Source: Scortum barcoo (Eukaryota > Chordata > Actinopteri > Centrarchiformes > Terapontidae). Taken from it: a stretch of DNA of 64,000 bases. The stretch covers positions 26,687,068 through 26,751,067 of the forward strand of contig CM041533.1 of assembly GCA_023238725.1 (NCBI GenBank), written 5' to 3'. A program made the position numbers and the translations under genes. This document shows, piece after piece, positions 30,749-44,800 of this stretch; the stretch's first letter is position 1; each line of letters opens with the position of its first letter. A model generated the notes under the pieces. That model was not told the origin of the DNA. It searched no databases and saw only the letters and a list, made by a program, of their open reading frames with translations.

Positions 30749-33700
30749 CTGCAGGAGAAAAAAAGGCAAAAGATATGGGATTAGATGATTTACAGGAGCA
30801 GTAATAAATCAAAAGGAAATGTTCAGTGTGGTGGCTCTCTTTTTATTGGTTTGCAACATTGTGCTCAAGTTAGGTGTGAGATCATGGTGACATGGCAACA
30901 GTAAAGTCAGGGAAGAAAGCTAACATCTCATTAGTCCCCACAAGGTAGTACTAAGCTTAGCACATCAGAGAGTGGGGAGTCACGATAATAACTTCACCCT
31001 GAGGGGTCGTAGATTTAAAGCCTACAGGTGGAGGCTGGGTTGGAGGTGGGGCTTTGAAATGCTTTAGCAAGTGACAGCATAGCTTCCAGGTGAGCAGTGT
31101 GGCAGCAGACATGGCAACAAAGGAGAGAGCAGAGCTTAAGTACATCAAAAAGGTTTCTTTGGATATATGTTGCAGTGAGAAGGATGCACCATGTGAGTGC
31201 AGACTGGAGGTGGCTTACTGATCTAGTACAGAAGCTTCATTTCATTTTATAATAACCCTAAATGATGTTTTAATCTACAACCTGTGATCAAAAGCACCGT
31301 GGTATTCTATAATGCAAAAAAGAACAGGTGATGCAAAGAAAGATTTGCAAGGTTATAAAGTGCTTTAAAGGAAAAAACAGAACAAATCAAAACAACAGAC
31401 AATAAAAACAGCAGAAAATGAGTGTAAAAACATGAGGGCTGCTTCCAGGCATATAGAAAGGACAGCAGCCTTTGATTTCAGACAAGGCTCAGCCATAAGT
31501 AATCATGCAGAACATTTGATTGGCTAAGCTCATGCAGGCCAGTTTGAATTTAAATCAAGTAAAAGCACAGTGGCAACAAGAGAGAGCGGAGGCGGAGTTA
31601 AGGTCAAGGAAGTGAAATAACTGATAATGCATACACAGCTGCACCGCAAATCACAGCGTGAAAGGAGGAGAGTGTGAGCTGTGATTTAAATGAGAGATTA
31701 TCAGATACTGAGGGAAAAAGAAAAGGTAAATATAAAGGTGCATATAAAAATACATAAGGAAAAAATTTGCACTGACAAGGAGGGCAGTTACTGTACAATA
31801 TGCAGAGAGAGACACAGATGTCTGTTGGACGAGACGTGAACAGAGGCAGGAAGGACAGAAGCAGTGATGTAATGGCTGAGGTGATGATGAATACATTCAT
31901 ATGCACATCAAAAGTATGAAAATACTTATAAGCTGTATTTTGATTTCCATGTTGACTAAAATTTGCCACATTATGCTTCCTCTAAAGAGGCACACTGAGA
32001 AAGTAGCTTTAACATTTGGTCTTCTTTCTGATATAAATACATGTGTGAATATATTTCCTGCTTTTGTTGAAGTGACATCTGCATGTGTTATCGCACATTT
32101 TCTTAAAGCCAGTGTTCTTACAGTGTGATAACACCTAGAGTTTTCTTTTTTTCTTTTTTGTTTTCTTTGATAAGAACGAGACTTAACTAAATTGCTGCAT
32201 TTCTGCAGTCCGTCCTGTACAGTTACAAACTCACCAGGACTTTATAATCAGATCAGCTCTAGATGAGTATGATGGATCTGTCTGCACTCCTGTTGTTTCT
32301 GGTGTTCATTCCAGTTGAGAGCACCTGAAGAACTATTAAAGCTGCAGTCTGCACTGGAGTTTGCCCTCAGTTCATTACAGGACTGCTGCCTATTACATAT
32401 CCACATCCACTTCCTGTGGAAATATGTGCTGGGAAACTGTGTTTTGAAGTACATGCTGTCATGGAAGCGGAAATGTAACCAGTGTGCCTGACAAAGTGAG
32501 ACTGTTATTAGAGGTGCAGTTGTATACTGTATAGTCATATAGTTTGTACCATGTTGTGTGAGGGATGGTATCATGTCTTTATGTTGTATCTTGTCATATT
32601 ACATCACACCTCCCCATACAGTACTATATTGTACAGTGTTATGTTGTATTGAGTTCTATGTTGAATTGTATGCTATGGTTCCTTATTGTATCATATTTTG
32701 ATGCCTCGTATAGTACTGAGTTGTATCATATTGTGCCATATGCTATGTTGTATTGAATAGTACTGTATATTCTACTGAGTTGTATATAATATAAATGTTA
32801 CATATTGCATCATGTTTTATTGTATCACACTGTACTGTGTCATATCTAATACCATATAGTATGGTAGTATCCAAAGGTGTTGTATGGTACTGTGTTGAAC
32901 GTACCTTGTGGTATAGTATCATGTCATTTGATGTACTGTACCATGTATTGTACAATCTTACCACCACTAAATTGTACTGTGGTGGTTAAGTTGTACATCC
33001 TGCATTTGTCAGCACATTGTTATAAAACAGTGCTCCAGCTTAGTGTTACCATGTTACTGTCCGTTAATGCTTTTAAAACTCTTCCTTATATTTTCAATAT
33101 CTTTTCATGTAATAACTTCAGAGTGGAAATGACAGCAGAAATGACATATTCTATAAACTCTTATTATTGTTGTAGTGAGAATGTAGGTGAGAAGTCATTC
33201 TCACATATGAAATTGAATAATGCATGTTTTCAATCTCCACTTCCACCCATGTGCAGCTCACTCCCTCATGCTCTCCATGCAGTTTTCATGCTTCAGTGTT
33301 TTGACTGTGCGGTTACTGTGGCTGCTTTGACATACAGTACATTGGTGTTCGTGTTCGCTGTCTGTGAAATGTTCTAAAATCTGTGTAAGATGTTGCTAAT
33401 AACTGTGAGATATAAATGATCCTGGCTATTCCAATTCACTCAAAAAGCATGAACGCTGCACAGCATTTTGTATGATATCTTTATGTAGACTTTCAGCAGC
33501 ACCAACACTGACTGTCTTCCAGTGTCCCTGGTGTCTGTCCACTAAGTCTGCAATGACTCCACTTTCAGAGCCATAAATATGTATTCATTTTCCCAGCAGC
33601 CCACTGGACTGTGACAACTGCATGAATAAGAGGATAAATAGGGATGTGGTGGCAGATGAGATGCATTCATTTCCATACGTGGTTTGACTGTGACGAGCAG

Positions 33701-36700
33701 CAGCAGACTGGAGCTCTGAACATTGTTTTCCATTACATCAAATGAGAGAGCACAATGGCCACTTCTGTTTACGATGTTGTACAAATGGAAGCAGCACACC
33801 GGGCAGACAGACGTGTGATCATACATGCTACATGTCGTGTACATTTAAATTCATTTCTGTCACAAAGGTTTTCCAGCTGTTTTTATATTAACGGCAAAGA
33901 TACATCTCTTTGACATGTTTTCTTTATATTATCTTTATTTCTTGTTTATTTTGTGCTTTGTAGCTTTGTGTGTAAGACAGTAAGTAACAGTCTTTGTGTA
34001 GAGGGGGACCAGGACTCTCAGGTTACACTGTAGAAAAAGGAGCTTTTTCTCTGCTGGATTTATGGGACTGAAAAGAAGAAATACTGCTCTTGAAATACTG
34101 CTGCTGTCGGGGCTTGGTTGTTGTGTTTTCTTCAATTCTTCAAACGTGGATTGAGCAAAGTCTTAAAATTTAAATATCTCGTACGCTTTAATTGATTCTT
34201 TGTTGGACACTTTTGGACTGACATCTTATAAACTCCATAACAGCAGGGTGGGATAGATATTTTGCATCTGGAGAGGATTAAATATATCCTCAGTGATTAT
34301 GCTTAAAAAACGTAAAATGTGGCAACTATGACTTTTTCATTTAGAAAGCAATGGACAGTTGAAGTGTGATATGTGGATTAATGCAGGGTATATGACTGGA
34401 TAGGCTTGAGTGTTTTTTTTATTTCGCAACCTTATTCATAATTATTATTTACCATATGGTCTGTAATTGTAAAGGCATGTGTTAAAATTCAGTTTATTTG
34501 TATTTCATTTCAGTTGGACTGGAAGACACCATAAGATGATGTATTGGAATCTATTTCTGGAAAGAAAAAGTTGGATCCCTTGAAGATACCTGCGACATCT
34601 GCAGCAGCTAACAACACCTAAAAAAGATCCTCAGTGAACCTTCTTACATTTTTTCACATAAATCTGTTATATCCCAACACATTACCATATAAATAAAGCC
34701 TAACCAATAACTCAGACACAGCAAATCATTTAAAATATTGGTGAAGCCCTGTCCTGGCTGACCTGAGCGCTGATAGTGATACACACAAACAAACAGTGAG
34801 TATTTTCTCATACTCACTCAGTAGTATGATGGCACACAGGAGGATGGCGATGAGAGCTCCGGTGCTGAGACCAGGAGAGCTGCTCAGAGCTTCTGCATTA
34901 CACAGTTCCATGTTGCCTTCACGGTCGCAGGTGCACACCCTCACAGTGAGGGTGCCTGTGCTGCTCTGCATGGGGTAGTCACCATCGGTGATCACCACGG
35001 GAACCACGTAGACGCTCTGGTGAAGACGGCTGTAGCTGGCTCGACGTGTCAGGATGCCAGCAGTGTTATCTGAGTAAAAGAAAGTAGAGTTAGAATAACA
35101 TTGTAGCACACCTGCAGCGCACGGTGTGTCTGACACTTGGTTACACAGCAGAGGCACGAATAAAAATCACGTTATCACCAGGCTGGAAAGAACAAAATGG
35201 GTCCAACAAGGCAGAAGTCACTCAATCTATCTGACTAAGGAGACAAAGCATGGGGAGGATCTGATTTACAAGTTGGGGCAAAGCAACATCAAACCTGACT
35301 GGATTAGATACTTATCTTGGACCAAAACAAGTTTTACAATACCAAAACAAGAAACTGATCAAGTGTTGATAGGGTATCTTACTTGACAACAAACAGCAAA
35401 TCACATAGCAGGAAAAAAGCTATTTCTTACCAAAAGTCAGTCACTTCGAATTTTTCAAATCTCATAAATAATCCTTTAAAAATCTCTCTTTGAAATTAAA
35501 GAGTGATACAGTTTGTTTATTGTTTATTAGGATCCCCTTTAGTTGTGCTCTAGAGCACATCTAGTTTTTCTGGGGACTACATAAAAACAAAACAAAACAA
35601 ATAAAGTACAGAACAAAATGTTAAAAATATAAAACATATATTTATGATTGCAGTCAAGACATAACACACACATACACTGACTTTAAAAGTTGTTCAACTA
35701 TTAGTTGCAATACAAAAAAAAAATAAAATCTTACAGACATAAAAACATCTAACAACAAGAAACGAGAAACTAGTGCAAATTGTGGTTAGTACATTAACAA
35801 CTTCCCTCAAAGTTCATAACATCCTACAAATACGAATTACCCAGATGTTTCTTTATTTGTTTTTTAAAAATAGATTTTTCACACAAAGGTTGATTTGATT
35901 TATATTGTGATAAACTGTATCGATAGCAGCTGATTTGAAAATTATGTTGTAATATAATATTTTTACATATCATATCTGTGGTCTGCCAGGATTTGTATGT
36001 CTGTGTGATGATGCTGGTAATGGTAGGTACTGTAAAGACAGCTGCAATTAATAAATCGGTTGGGTGAGGGATGACAGAGTGTGACTCTTTACAATTTCTT
36101 GTTATTTTCTTGTTATTTATAATGTTACTGAAGCAGTTCACATTATGTAAATGCTGTTGTTTAATGCCTGTTCCATATCATTTATATGATTAATTTGAGA
36201 CACTTAATTATCAGTAAGCCAGTGCCTGGTCAAAGGTTACTTACCTCCATTGTCTCGGACAGTGAAGTTGCTGCGGTGGGCCCCCTCAGGAGCCAGGCTG
36301 AAAAAAAACTTGTGTCCCGCTGATGGCTCATCTGCATCGACCGCACTCACTGTCTGGATCCGCTGTCAGAGACAACAACGACCATTAACATGGAAATCCC
36401 AGTGGAGTTAGGTGAATTAAGAGGAGTCAATGAGTGGAAAAAGACTGGCAGGGTTAGTTCCATTAACAGTGACAGTACACACTGCTGTCCTTATTGTTTG
36501 TGCTGTACAGTTGCCAACAAAACAGCATGGATATTATCAGGATCACTGGTGTCTGTGCTAACCCTAAGCCATAAATATCTCTGTCAACAATGCAACAAAA
36601 AAGGAAATTACACAGAAATAGGATAATAAACACTAAACACTGCAGTTGGTTTTATTGGGTCATGCACAACAGCAACCAATTCAATGAAACAAAATATTTT

Positions 36701-36767
36701 ATATGGAAAAAAGAAAATGCATTTGTATATCAGACACCTGAGATATATATGTGTGTGTATATATTTA

Positions 36768-36848
<81 letters not shown>

Positions 36849-38692
36849 ATATATCAGGTGTCTGATATACAAATGCATTTCCAATGTAAAGATATAGTGG
36901 AGTAATGGCATCCTGATCAGAAAATGAAGTCACATTCGCTCTGTGTGTTGTGATCTGAGCTTCTCTCTTCTTTGTTTTGAAGCCTGATGAAATGCTGGTG
37001 CTCTAAAGTAACAAATAGTGGCACTGAAAGTCATATATATTACATTTAACATGTTACTGCTTTACACAGTTATCAACTGGAAATGGTGATATAACCACAT
37101 GGCAGCTCTTTTCTTTTGTCATTCATTCATTTCTTTTTTATCGTTTAGTGTTCCCTTTTTCAGAAAATACATGTGACTGAACACTCTGCTTCCAGTTGAG
37201 CTTTAAGGAATGTGACAGCAGGACATGAAAGCAATGTATTTAGCTTGATTTGAGTGGAAGTTTTGGGATCATACTGAGCATATGGATTGACAGTGGAGAA
37301 GTGGATTATGCTACAGCATAAAGTTTCTTTGGGTGTTTTGATACTTTTTTCCCACTGTGTAAATTTGTCACCATCGAAATCCATTGTAGTCGACTGAATT
37401 CAAGCTGAGCACAGCTGCTGTTCTCTGTGAACAAGCATGCTAGAAACTTTTTACATCTAGCTTTCAAGTCTACAGGGGGTGAGAGCTTCATATTCCAAAG
37501 ATAGACTTTGGCTGGGAATTGCTTTAAGTCAACACAAACAGGCAGATCTCAGTTGAATCTCAAATGGTTTCAGGGTGTTGGTGGACCAGTTTAGTATGGA
37601 ATATGGGCTTCAATCATAAGACTTAAAAAGAAGAAAAAGAAAAAAACAACAACTAAATTAGATCTTGGAATCCATACTGACACCCAACTTTTGTTTTTTT
37701 TTGTTTTTTTTCCAGAATCTGTGTTAAATAGGGGATGCTGGCTAAATAAATATAGTCTAAAGTTAGAAATGCTGATTTAGTAATAATAACAAGTTTAAGA
37801 ATCTGAACATTTTAGTGTTTTTTAGCTCAATGCTTTAATTTATTTTCCAGCACATAAACTCTACTCTAAACTGCATTTCCAGCAGTAGAGAGACAGTTAA
37901 TGTTAAGCTGGGGAACACAGTCGAGCATTTAGCAGCTAAAGAGACAGAGCATTTCCCTCAGGAGTTGGTGGAGACCAAAACAGAGCTAAAGGGAGAGTAA
38001 CTATTGTGCTTACATTTATCAGGTAGACACCAACCTAAATAAATAATAACTCTAAGTGTCTCTGTGCTGGATTTGAAAAAGTCAGCTGTTTAAATTGCTG
38101 TGATAATTACTTTAAAAGGTGGTTATATGCTAATGTTTGTTTGACAAAAAAAGACTGAATGCAGATTAGCCATAGAAATAAATACAGATGAATGCAGTGC
38201 AGGGGCTGTGGGTGACTTTCCCTAAGCCCTGGGGAGCTCTATATTCCTGCCATTTGTCAGCTGGTGACCCTATATGTATTTTTGCTTCATAAAAGCAGTC
38301 TTATTTAATTGAATGGAAGACACTAGCTGAGAGATTAAAGGCTTTAGCAAAGATTTGTAGCAATAACACACACACACATGCGCACGCACACATACGTCAA
38401 ACAAATCCAGTTCCTGAGCGAAGCAGCAGAGGATATCCAACGAACAAATACTCATGATTAACACTGATGGACAGCTGAAAGGGCAGAGGAATTAAAGGAT
38501 GAAAGCGTGGAAGGATGACAGCAACGGGAGGAGACCAATAGCAGCAAGCCATACTGAAGTGTAGGACATGTAGTGCCACCTAATTGTGTTTTGTTGTGTT
38601 ATATTTAACCTGTTATGTGTGTGATTACGCATACAGATTTTTGCATTTATTCTATTAACTGCTGAATGATACAGAGATGAATGATATATTTA

Positions 38693-38727
<35 letters not shown>

Positions 38728-38807
38728 CAGTGCCCAAGACAGATTAGTTAGTCAGCCACCACAAAAGAAGAAAGCAAAAACACAGCCAATCAGCTTCACA
38801 GCTGCAG

Positions 38808-38842
<35 letters not shown>

Positions 38843-41800
38843 CACTGTGTGAATATATAAGCTTGCATGCTTTAATCACATTAGTTGCTTCTCATACAGT
38901 ATGTGATGATTCATATCAAGTGGTATTAAAGGAGAGTACAATTATACTAAGTACTGTTTAAATTCAGAGTTTTGATCAAATATTCATTATTACAGAGGTC
39001 CAACAAAGTCAAAACTGTTTTTCATTGAACAGTAAAGTCAGTCAATTAAGAAGCTAGAGGGGAGCCCAATTCAAAATGATCTATGTCAATACTTTCATGG
39101 GTTCACTGGCTGTTTAACACAAAAATCAGGAAATAAAAGCCTAAAAAGCCTAAAAGCCACTCAACTCCTGATTCATGCAGCAATTTCCAGTGGTAAAAAA
39201 AAGAGTTTTCAGATTGTAGTGAGCCCTTGTATCATTTTGAAATAAATAACATTTCAATAAAGACAGGAAGTTCATCAAACTCAGTATAAGGGTCAATGTG
39301 ATAGTAATGACTAATGAGTAAATCCTCCAGAGGTGTTTCTATTGATGAAAGGGATGACCAGCTCACTTTAGCCTCTTGCACTTTGCTGCACTGCACAATA
39401 ACTGCAGGACCAACTGCTCTTTGTAGGCCGTAGAGCTGCTTCAAATTCTGTATCATTTATGTTAGCCAATAGTTTGGCTGAAATCCACAAACATGCTGAC
39501 ACCACAGCAAAAAGTCCAATGGATCAACAAAACATGAGCAGACGATCAGCCTGGTTGCAAACAAACCGACAGATTATCCAAATGATCTGAACCACTTTAT
39601 ATAGAGGTCCGACTGAAAGTAAGTACACCTCAAATGTCTGTATTAATTCCCCACTGCCCAAAGAAAACCATGTATAGGCAAAATTACAGAGAGTACTATA
39701 GGTCAAATTAAAGCAGGAAGTGGGTCTGTAAACTGTGAAGGACATTTACAAGAGATACTTATATGAGTAATAACAGATGTTCACCTTCATTTTCTCTTCC
39801 AAATACCTTTGGTTAACTTCTGAGTCTGACTGTTTGATACTTGTGGTTTCTTGCCCAGCTGGACTTTAGTGTGGTTTCCATGTTCTCAGACCTCAGGAGT
39901 TACACTGAACAATGGAATACTTCTATAACTGATAGAAATGATGGGCACAGATATGAGAATAAGTTGTAAGACACCAACATTATCCATTAAATGTTGCACA
40001 CTCCACCTTCCGCACCAAATCTGCCTCACTTAAGCCCTAAAACTGAAAGCAGATAAAACATGTATGTCATGCACTTGAAGGTCTCTTCTCGTGTCTACCT
40101 ACTACTCAAAGAGTCTCACTAAACAACAGCAAGTGCACAGAATTGGGTAATATGTGCATGACACAGCATTTGATGTAGTGCTAAAGGACTTGAATTAATT
40201 AAGTGTTTCTATCAGGAACATTCAGATGAAAAGTGTTGAAAACAGTGTTCCTAATCAATACCTTCAACACCAGCCAGTATCCACAGGAGAGTGTTTACAG
40301 AGCCAGTGCCTTTTCTGAGTGTCTTTACGATGATGTCAGTGTTTCTTGTATGGGATTAATATGGTAATTTAAAATCTAATATACTTTTTTCCCTGACAGT
40401 GCAGTCAGCCCTGTTCCACTCTGGTCTGTCTGTCATTTCTCTCCACACAGAGACCCTGCTGTCTGAGGTGAAGTGATAATTAGCAGCTTCTCCACATATA
40501 TTAGGCAACTGTAACATTAATCATCAGGAAATAACCTGTTTTTAAAACAGGATGTAATGAAATCACTGTTCTTTCCTGATCCCTGTTTTTTTTCTGCAGT
40601 GAGGCCCTGATATGTGTTTTCTGTCACTTTCCTGGTAAAATACTTGACATTTGCTGAGCTATGAGGGTGTCTCCTTATTATTATCTACTTGCCTTCATAT
40701 TTGAAAACAGAAAGATACAAAACATTCAGGTGGCTGACATATTGACATATATTAGCTGGTGACAAAATATATCAACTGTCAGAATATATTAACTTATTGT
40801 TAATTCTGTAAGTAACTTGACAAAAAAGACTTAAATCTGGTTGTTTGGTCATGTGCTCTGTGCGAGCCGGTGCCTGCAATCTGCCAGTGATTGTTTGAAA
40901 AAAAAAGATCTGACTCATTGCTTCAGCCCATTCTCAAGAGTCAGATCCCTCCAGTGACACCTTCATGCATATCATCATTTCAAATCATTTTCTAAAGTTA
41001 GTAGGCTCCAGCTGTTATTTCAGTGCATCAGCTATGTATCTAATTAACACTCTATATCTTCTGCTTGTCAACTCATTTTCAGCTTGGAGCTGGCTGTGAA
41101 CATTTTTTTCAGTTACCACTAAAGAAAGAGCTTTACCCATATTTTCAGCAAACAAACTCCAAATATAAGTTGACTTTTTTTAACTTTAGTCACCTACATA
41201 TTTTAAAAGATTAAGGGATTTACATGGACTTGATACGTGAATTTGAGACTGTATCCAGAAGATAAAATACAAGCCCGAGGCACTGAGTGGTTGGACAGCC
41301 AATCCTGATGCTTCTCAGTCCGGATTGTGTTTGGTTTCCTTACTGTCAAAGGAAACTGTACTGTATAGAGGACTCGAATACATTGCAACTTGATTAAAAA
41401 TAAATTCATCACTCCTCCTGCCGGTTTATCCCAGCTACAGAATACAACATTTCTGCTTTCTAAAAGTGTCTGTGATAAAGCTGTAGTACCTGGCCGGCTG
41501 TAGTCCTCTCACAGACGAAGGTTTCATACACGGTGGCAAAGGTGGGAGCGTTGTCGTTGATGTCCAGCAGGCGGATGTAGACTGGAACATGGCTGCTCTG
41601 ACGGGGATTATCTGGAAGGTAAACACAGGAAAGACGTCATGCAGGGCAGACCTGCACATCATGCTCCACTTTCACACTCTTCCATACATCCACACCGAGA
41701 GCTGTCAACCTCAACCATTCTGCTGAAAGCTCCCACTGAGCAGCACGCTGCCTCGCTTAAGAGCACCTTGTCATCCATTTTCCTTGGCTTAATATTATCT

Positions 41801-44800
41801 AACCTCTGAGCTCAAACAGAATTATAAACAATGAAATATGAGAAGTTTTAATGATGGAATACAAAAGATTGCTAGATATTTTTAGCCACTGTCCAATTAG
41901 TTGTTTTCTTTTGAGTCCTTTAATTTTCATACCATGCCTCAGTTCATGCCTCAGTTCAAGCCAGGGAACCAATCAGCCCTTCATTCACACAAAGAGTCAA
42001 ACTGTTTGTACAAAATTGTACTGATGGGTCACTGTGCCTTGTGATCATAGCCACAGCCAGTTAATGGCATATTTGCGTCTCTTCTTCTTTGCATTCTTTG
42101 TAGAGTGAAAATGATAAGCAAGAAGCTTAAATGACAGTAGTGTGTGTAGTCTTGTATTAGTCATCTCTGGAAGCTCTGTGTATTCAGTTTCTCATCGGGA
42201 CATACAGGGAGCTGCAGAATAAGTCCATATCAATTTAAAGTGCCTCTGAGGATTCCTTTCTCTTCTCTTTTTGTAGTTAGCTGGAGTACTGGTGTGAAGG
42301 TGTATATCCATTCATTCCTCTCTAGCAGACTATTTCAATTTGTGAATAAATCATTAGTAAGTGGGCTTTTGAGCTTAGATTTGCAGCATTTCAGCATCAT
42401 AGTAGATCTCTGTATAATGAATCTAATATGTAATGTTACCAGAGAATACCTGTTGTTATGAATGATATTCAGGACATAAATAAGGATAGAAAGCCAAAAT
42501 GTCACTGCTGCTGTGTAGTATGTAGTATGTAAGTGTGTAGTTTGTATTGTGAGGTGATGAGGTGCCTCCACGTCTTGAATCACTGAAAAGTGACATTTGA
42601 AAAACATGACAGGACAGTGTCCCTGCTGTTCAGACAAGCTGCAGAACGCATATAATGGACCGAAACTATCTACATGGCTATAATGTCTGTCTGTACTTTG
42701 GGGTGAACTGAGCCTTTAATATTTCTCATTCAGGCAGTTGTTGATAAGTTACTATGACAGATACACTGAAGTACCAGCCATTCTGTCTGGCACCATAAAT
42801 TTCTCCTCTGCATCAATACATCACATCATCTCTGCAAACTGTCCCGGCCCCTGCTGGACTTACTGAACTCAGTGGCGATGATTGAAATATTATGCCAGGC
42901 TGTCTCCTCTCTGTCCAGGCTTTTTAGCAGGAACACAGATCCATTCCCTGGATGGACGTTGAACAGGCGGTCCATGTCAGTGCGACGGTCGATAGAGTAC
43001 CTGTTACAATTGAGACAGCGAGAAGGCGAGAAAAGGGTAAGTTTAGCCAGTGGGTGGGATGAACTACAATAACCCTTGTACATGAGCAACCCCACTGGGG
43101 AGTCACCACAATAGGGAGAATAACCGATTTCTCTCGAGCTGTGATGGAGGAGAGCACATGGTGATAGAGCCAACTTAAAAGTGATGCACTGTGGAGTTAT
43201 TGTAGACATGTTTAAAGCAGCTGAAGGTACAATATGAACTCATAAACTTTGCAGGACTCTGGGCCTGAACTGCTGTGTGAAGCTGTTTTATTGCTTCCCA
43301 CAGGAGTTTGTGATTTAAAATGTGCCACTAGCCCTGTGGCTAGATAAAACAAGAGCACAAGGTTTTTAATTATTCAAGTTAACTTATATTAGTTGCAAAA
43401 ATGTTTCCACTTGAACTTTGTAACTGAGTATAAATAACAAATACTGCTTACCATAACATGATAACTAAAATGTCAAAAAGTGTCTTAATTACCTCACGTC
43501 TTCTCTAAAAGCAGAGTTTGGCACTATAACAAATTATATTAAAACATCAAAATCTCTCATTGTGGTTGGTTGCCACGTTAGCTCATTCACGTTCTTTCCC
43601 ATGTTGAGATAAGAAGGTCATTACCAATTCAGTTTCCTACAGTACAGAGTTGTAGTCAGAATGTGTGTGTTATTTACAAGTCACATTTGTATAATCTAGC
43701 TAGTAGAAACAACAATTCATCATTACGTGATGTAAAATTGTCCTGTCAATTTTTGTTGTTCTTTCAAAGCCGAGTTTGCCATTTCCGCCACAACAATAAT
43801 TTTCTTATTATTATTTAATGAATTTATGCTAAGCCAGCTAGTCTAACCATGTTTCCTGACACCATCCCCAAAAGTGAAATGATTCCTTTAAGTATGTCTG
43901 AATTCTTGGTTTGGTTTTAGGAGTGAATCTTGGCCTCACTCTGACTGAACGTAAAATGTTGCTGTAGGTGGTGCAAACTGAGGGGAAGTCTGTTCAACCA
44001 AGTGAAAATGTGTCAGCTTGTGAGAAAAATCTGTTTGGTGTCTAAACCTTCAAACTCAGCATCTGTTCCTTAAACTGGACTTCCTGATGATGGAAAAGGC
44101 ACCCCCACCAACTCAGCCCCTTGTACTTATTTAATGTAATGTCTGAACGGGCGGTTATGAGTGTGAGCACACACACAGGCAAACTCACACAGTTGGTTTG
44201 TACATGTACGCTGCCTGGTCCATCCGCTGTTTGTAGAGAATAACACAGACTTTTTTTCTCTCACAAAAAATGTGGGGCCAAGATTCACTCCTAAAACCAA
44301 ACCAGAATTCAGACATATTTTTTTAAAAACTTTGATGTGAATTCTTCACCAAAAAATGATGTACAAACTTTGTCTGTAATGTTGGGAAAAAAAGCCTGTG
44401 TAAAGCAGCCAACCTTGATATTCTAACAAATGGAATCACATAATTGTGCTGCACCACAAGCTGCTGCATTCTGCCCTCTCCTCCCATTCAATCTTACTGT
44501 AGCCTGTTCAAAACATCACAGCTACTTGAAAATCTCTTCCCACTGTCTGCGGACTGCTCACAGAACATTCTCTATTTTTGAACTAGTTGCTGAATGCAGC
44601 TATTCATGGCTTCACAGTACTCCATAGATAATAGAACTGAGATGCCTTTGCTTCTGTCTTTTTCGCCTGCCTGTCAAAGTGGAGGCAAATTTCTCTGTGA
44701 GCAGGAACGCCATATTGTACAGTATATGGACAGCTTCAGGGTCTGGATCATGGCTGGTTTTGCTATCCACTCCAAAATGTAACATCACACTGCTATCAGC

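Larger units (their letters stand above)
36363..41489 (-). other. cdh6 intron 9
   Basis: 5.1 kb. It carries the inverted repeat around (TA)n at 36715-36880 and two (TG)n arrays at 38703-38727 and 38811-38839. No embedded gene is seen. Confidence 0.85.

Noticed and set aside
30423..30788. Plus-strand 121-codon ORF over cdh6 exon 12
   Set aside because: It is a shadow of the GC-rich coding exon on the minus strand, with no domain of its own.
30957..31148. Hydrophobic minus-strand ORF in cdh6 intron 11 as an alternative last exon
   Set aside because: There is no cadherin tail motif. A full conserved tail already exists in exon 12.
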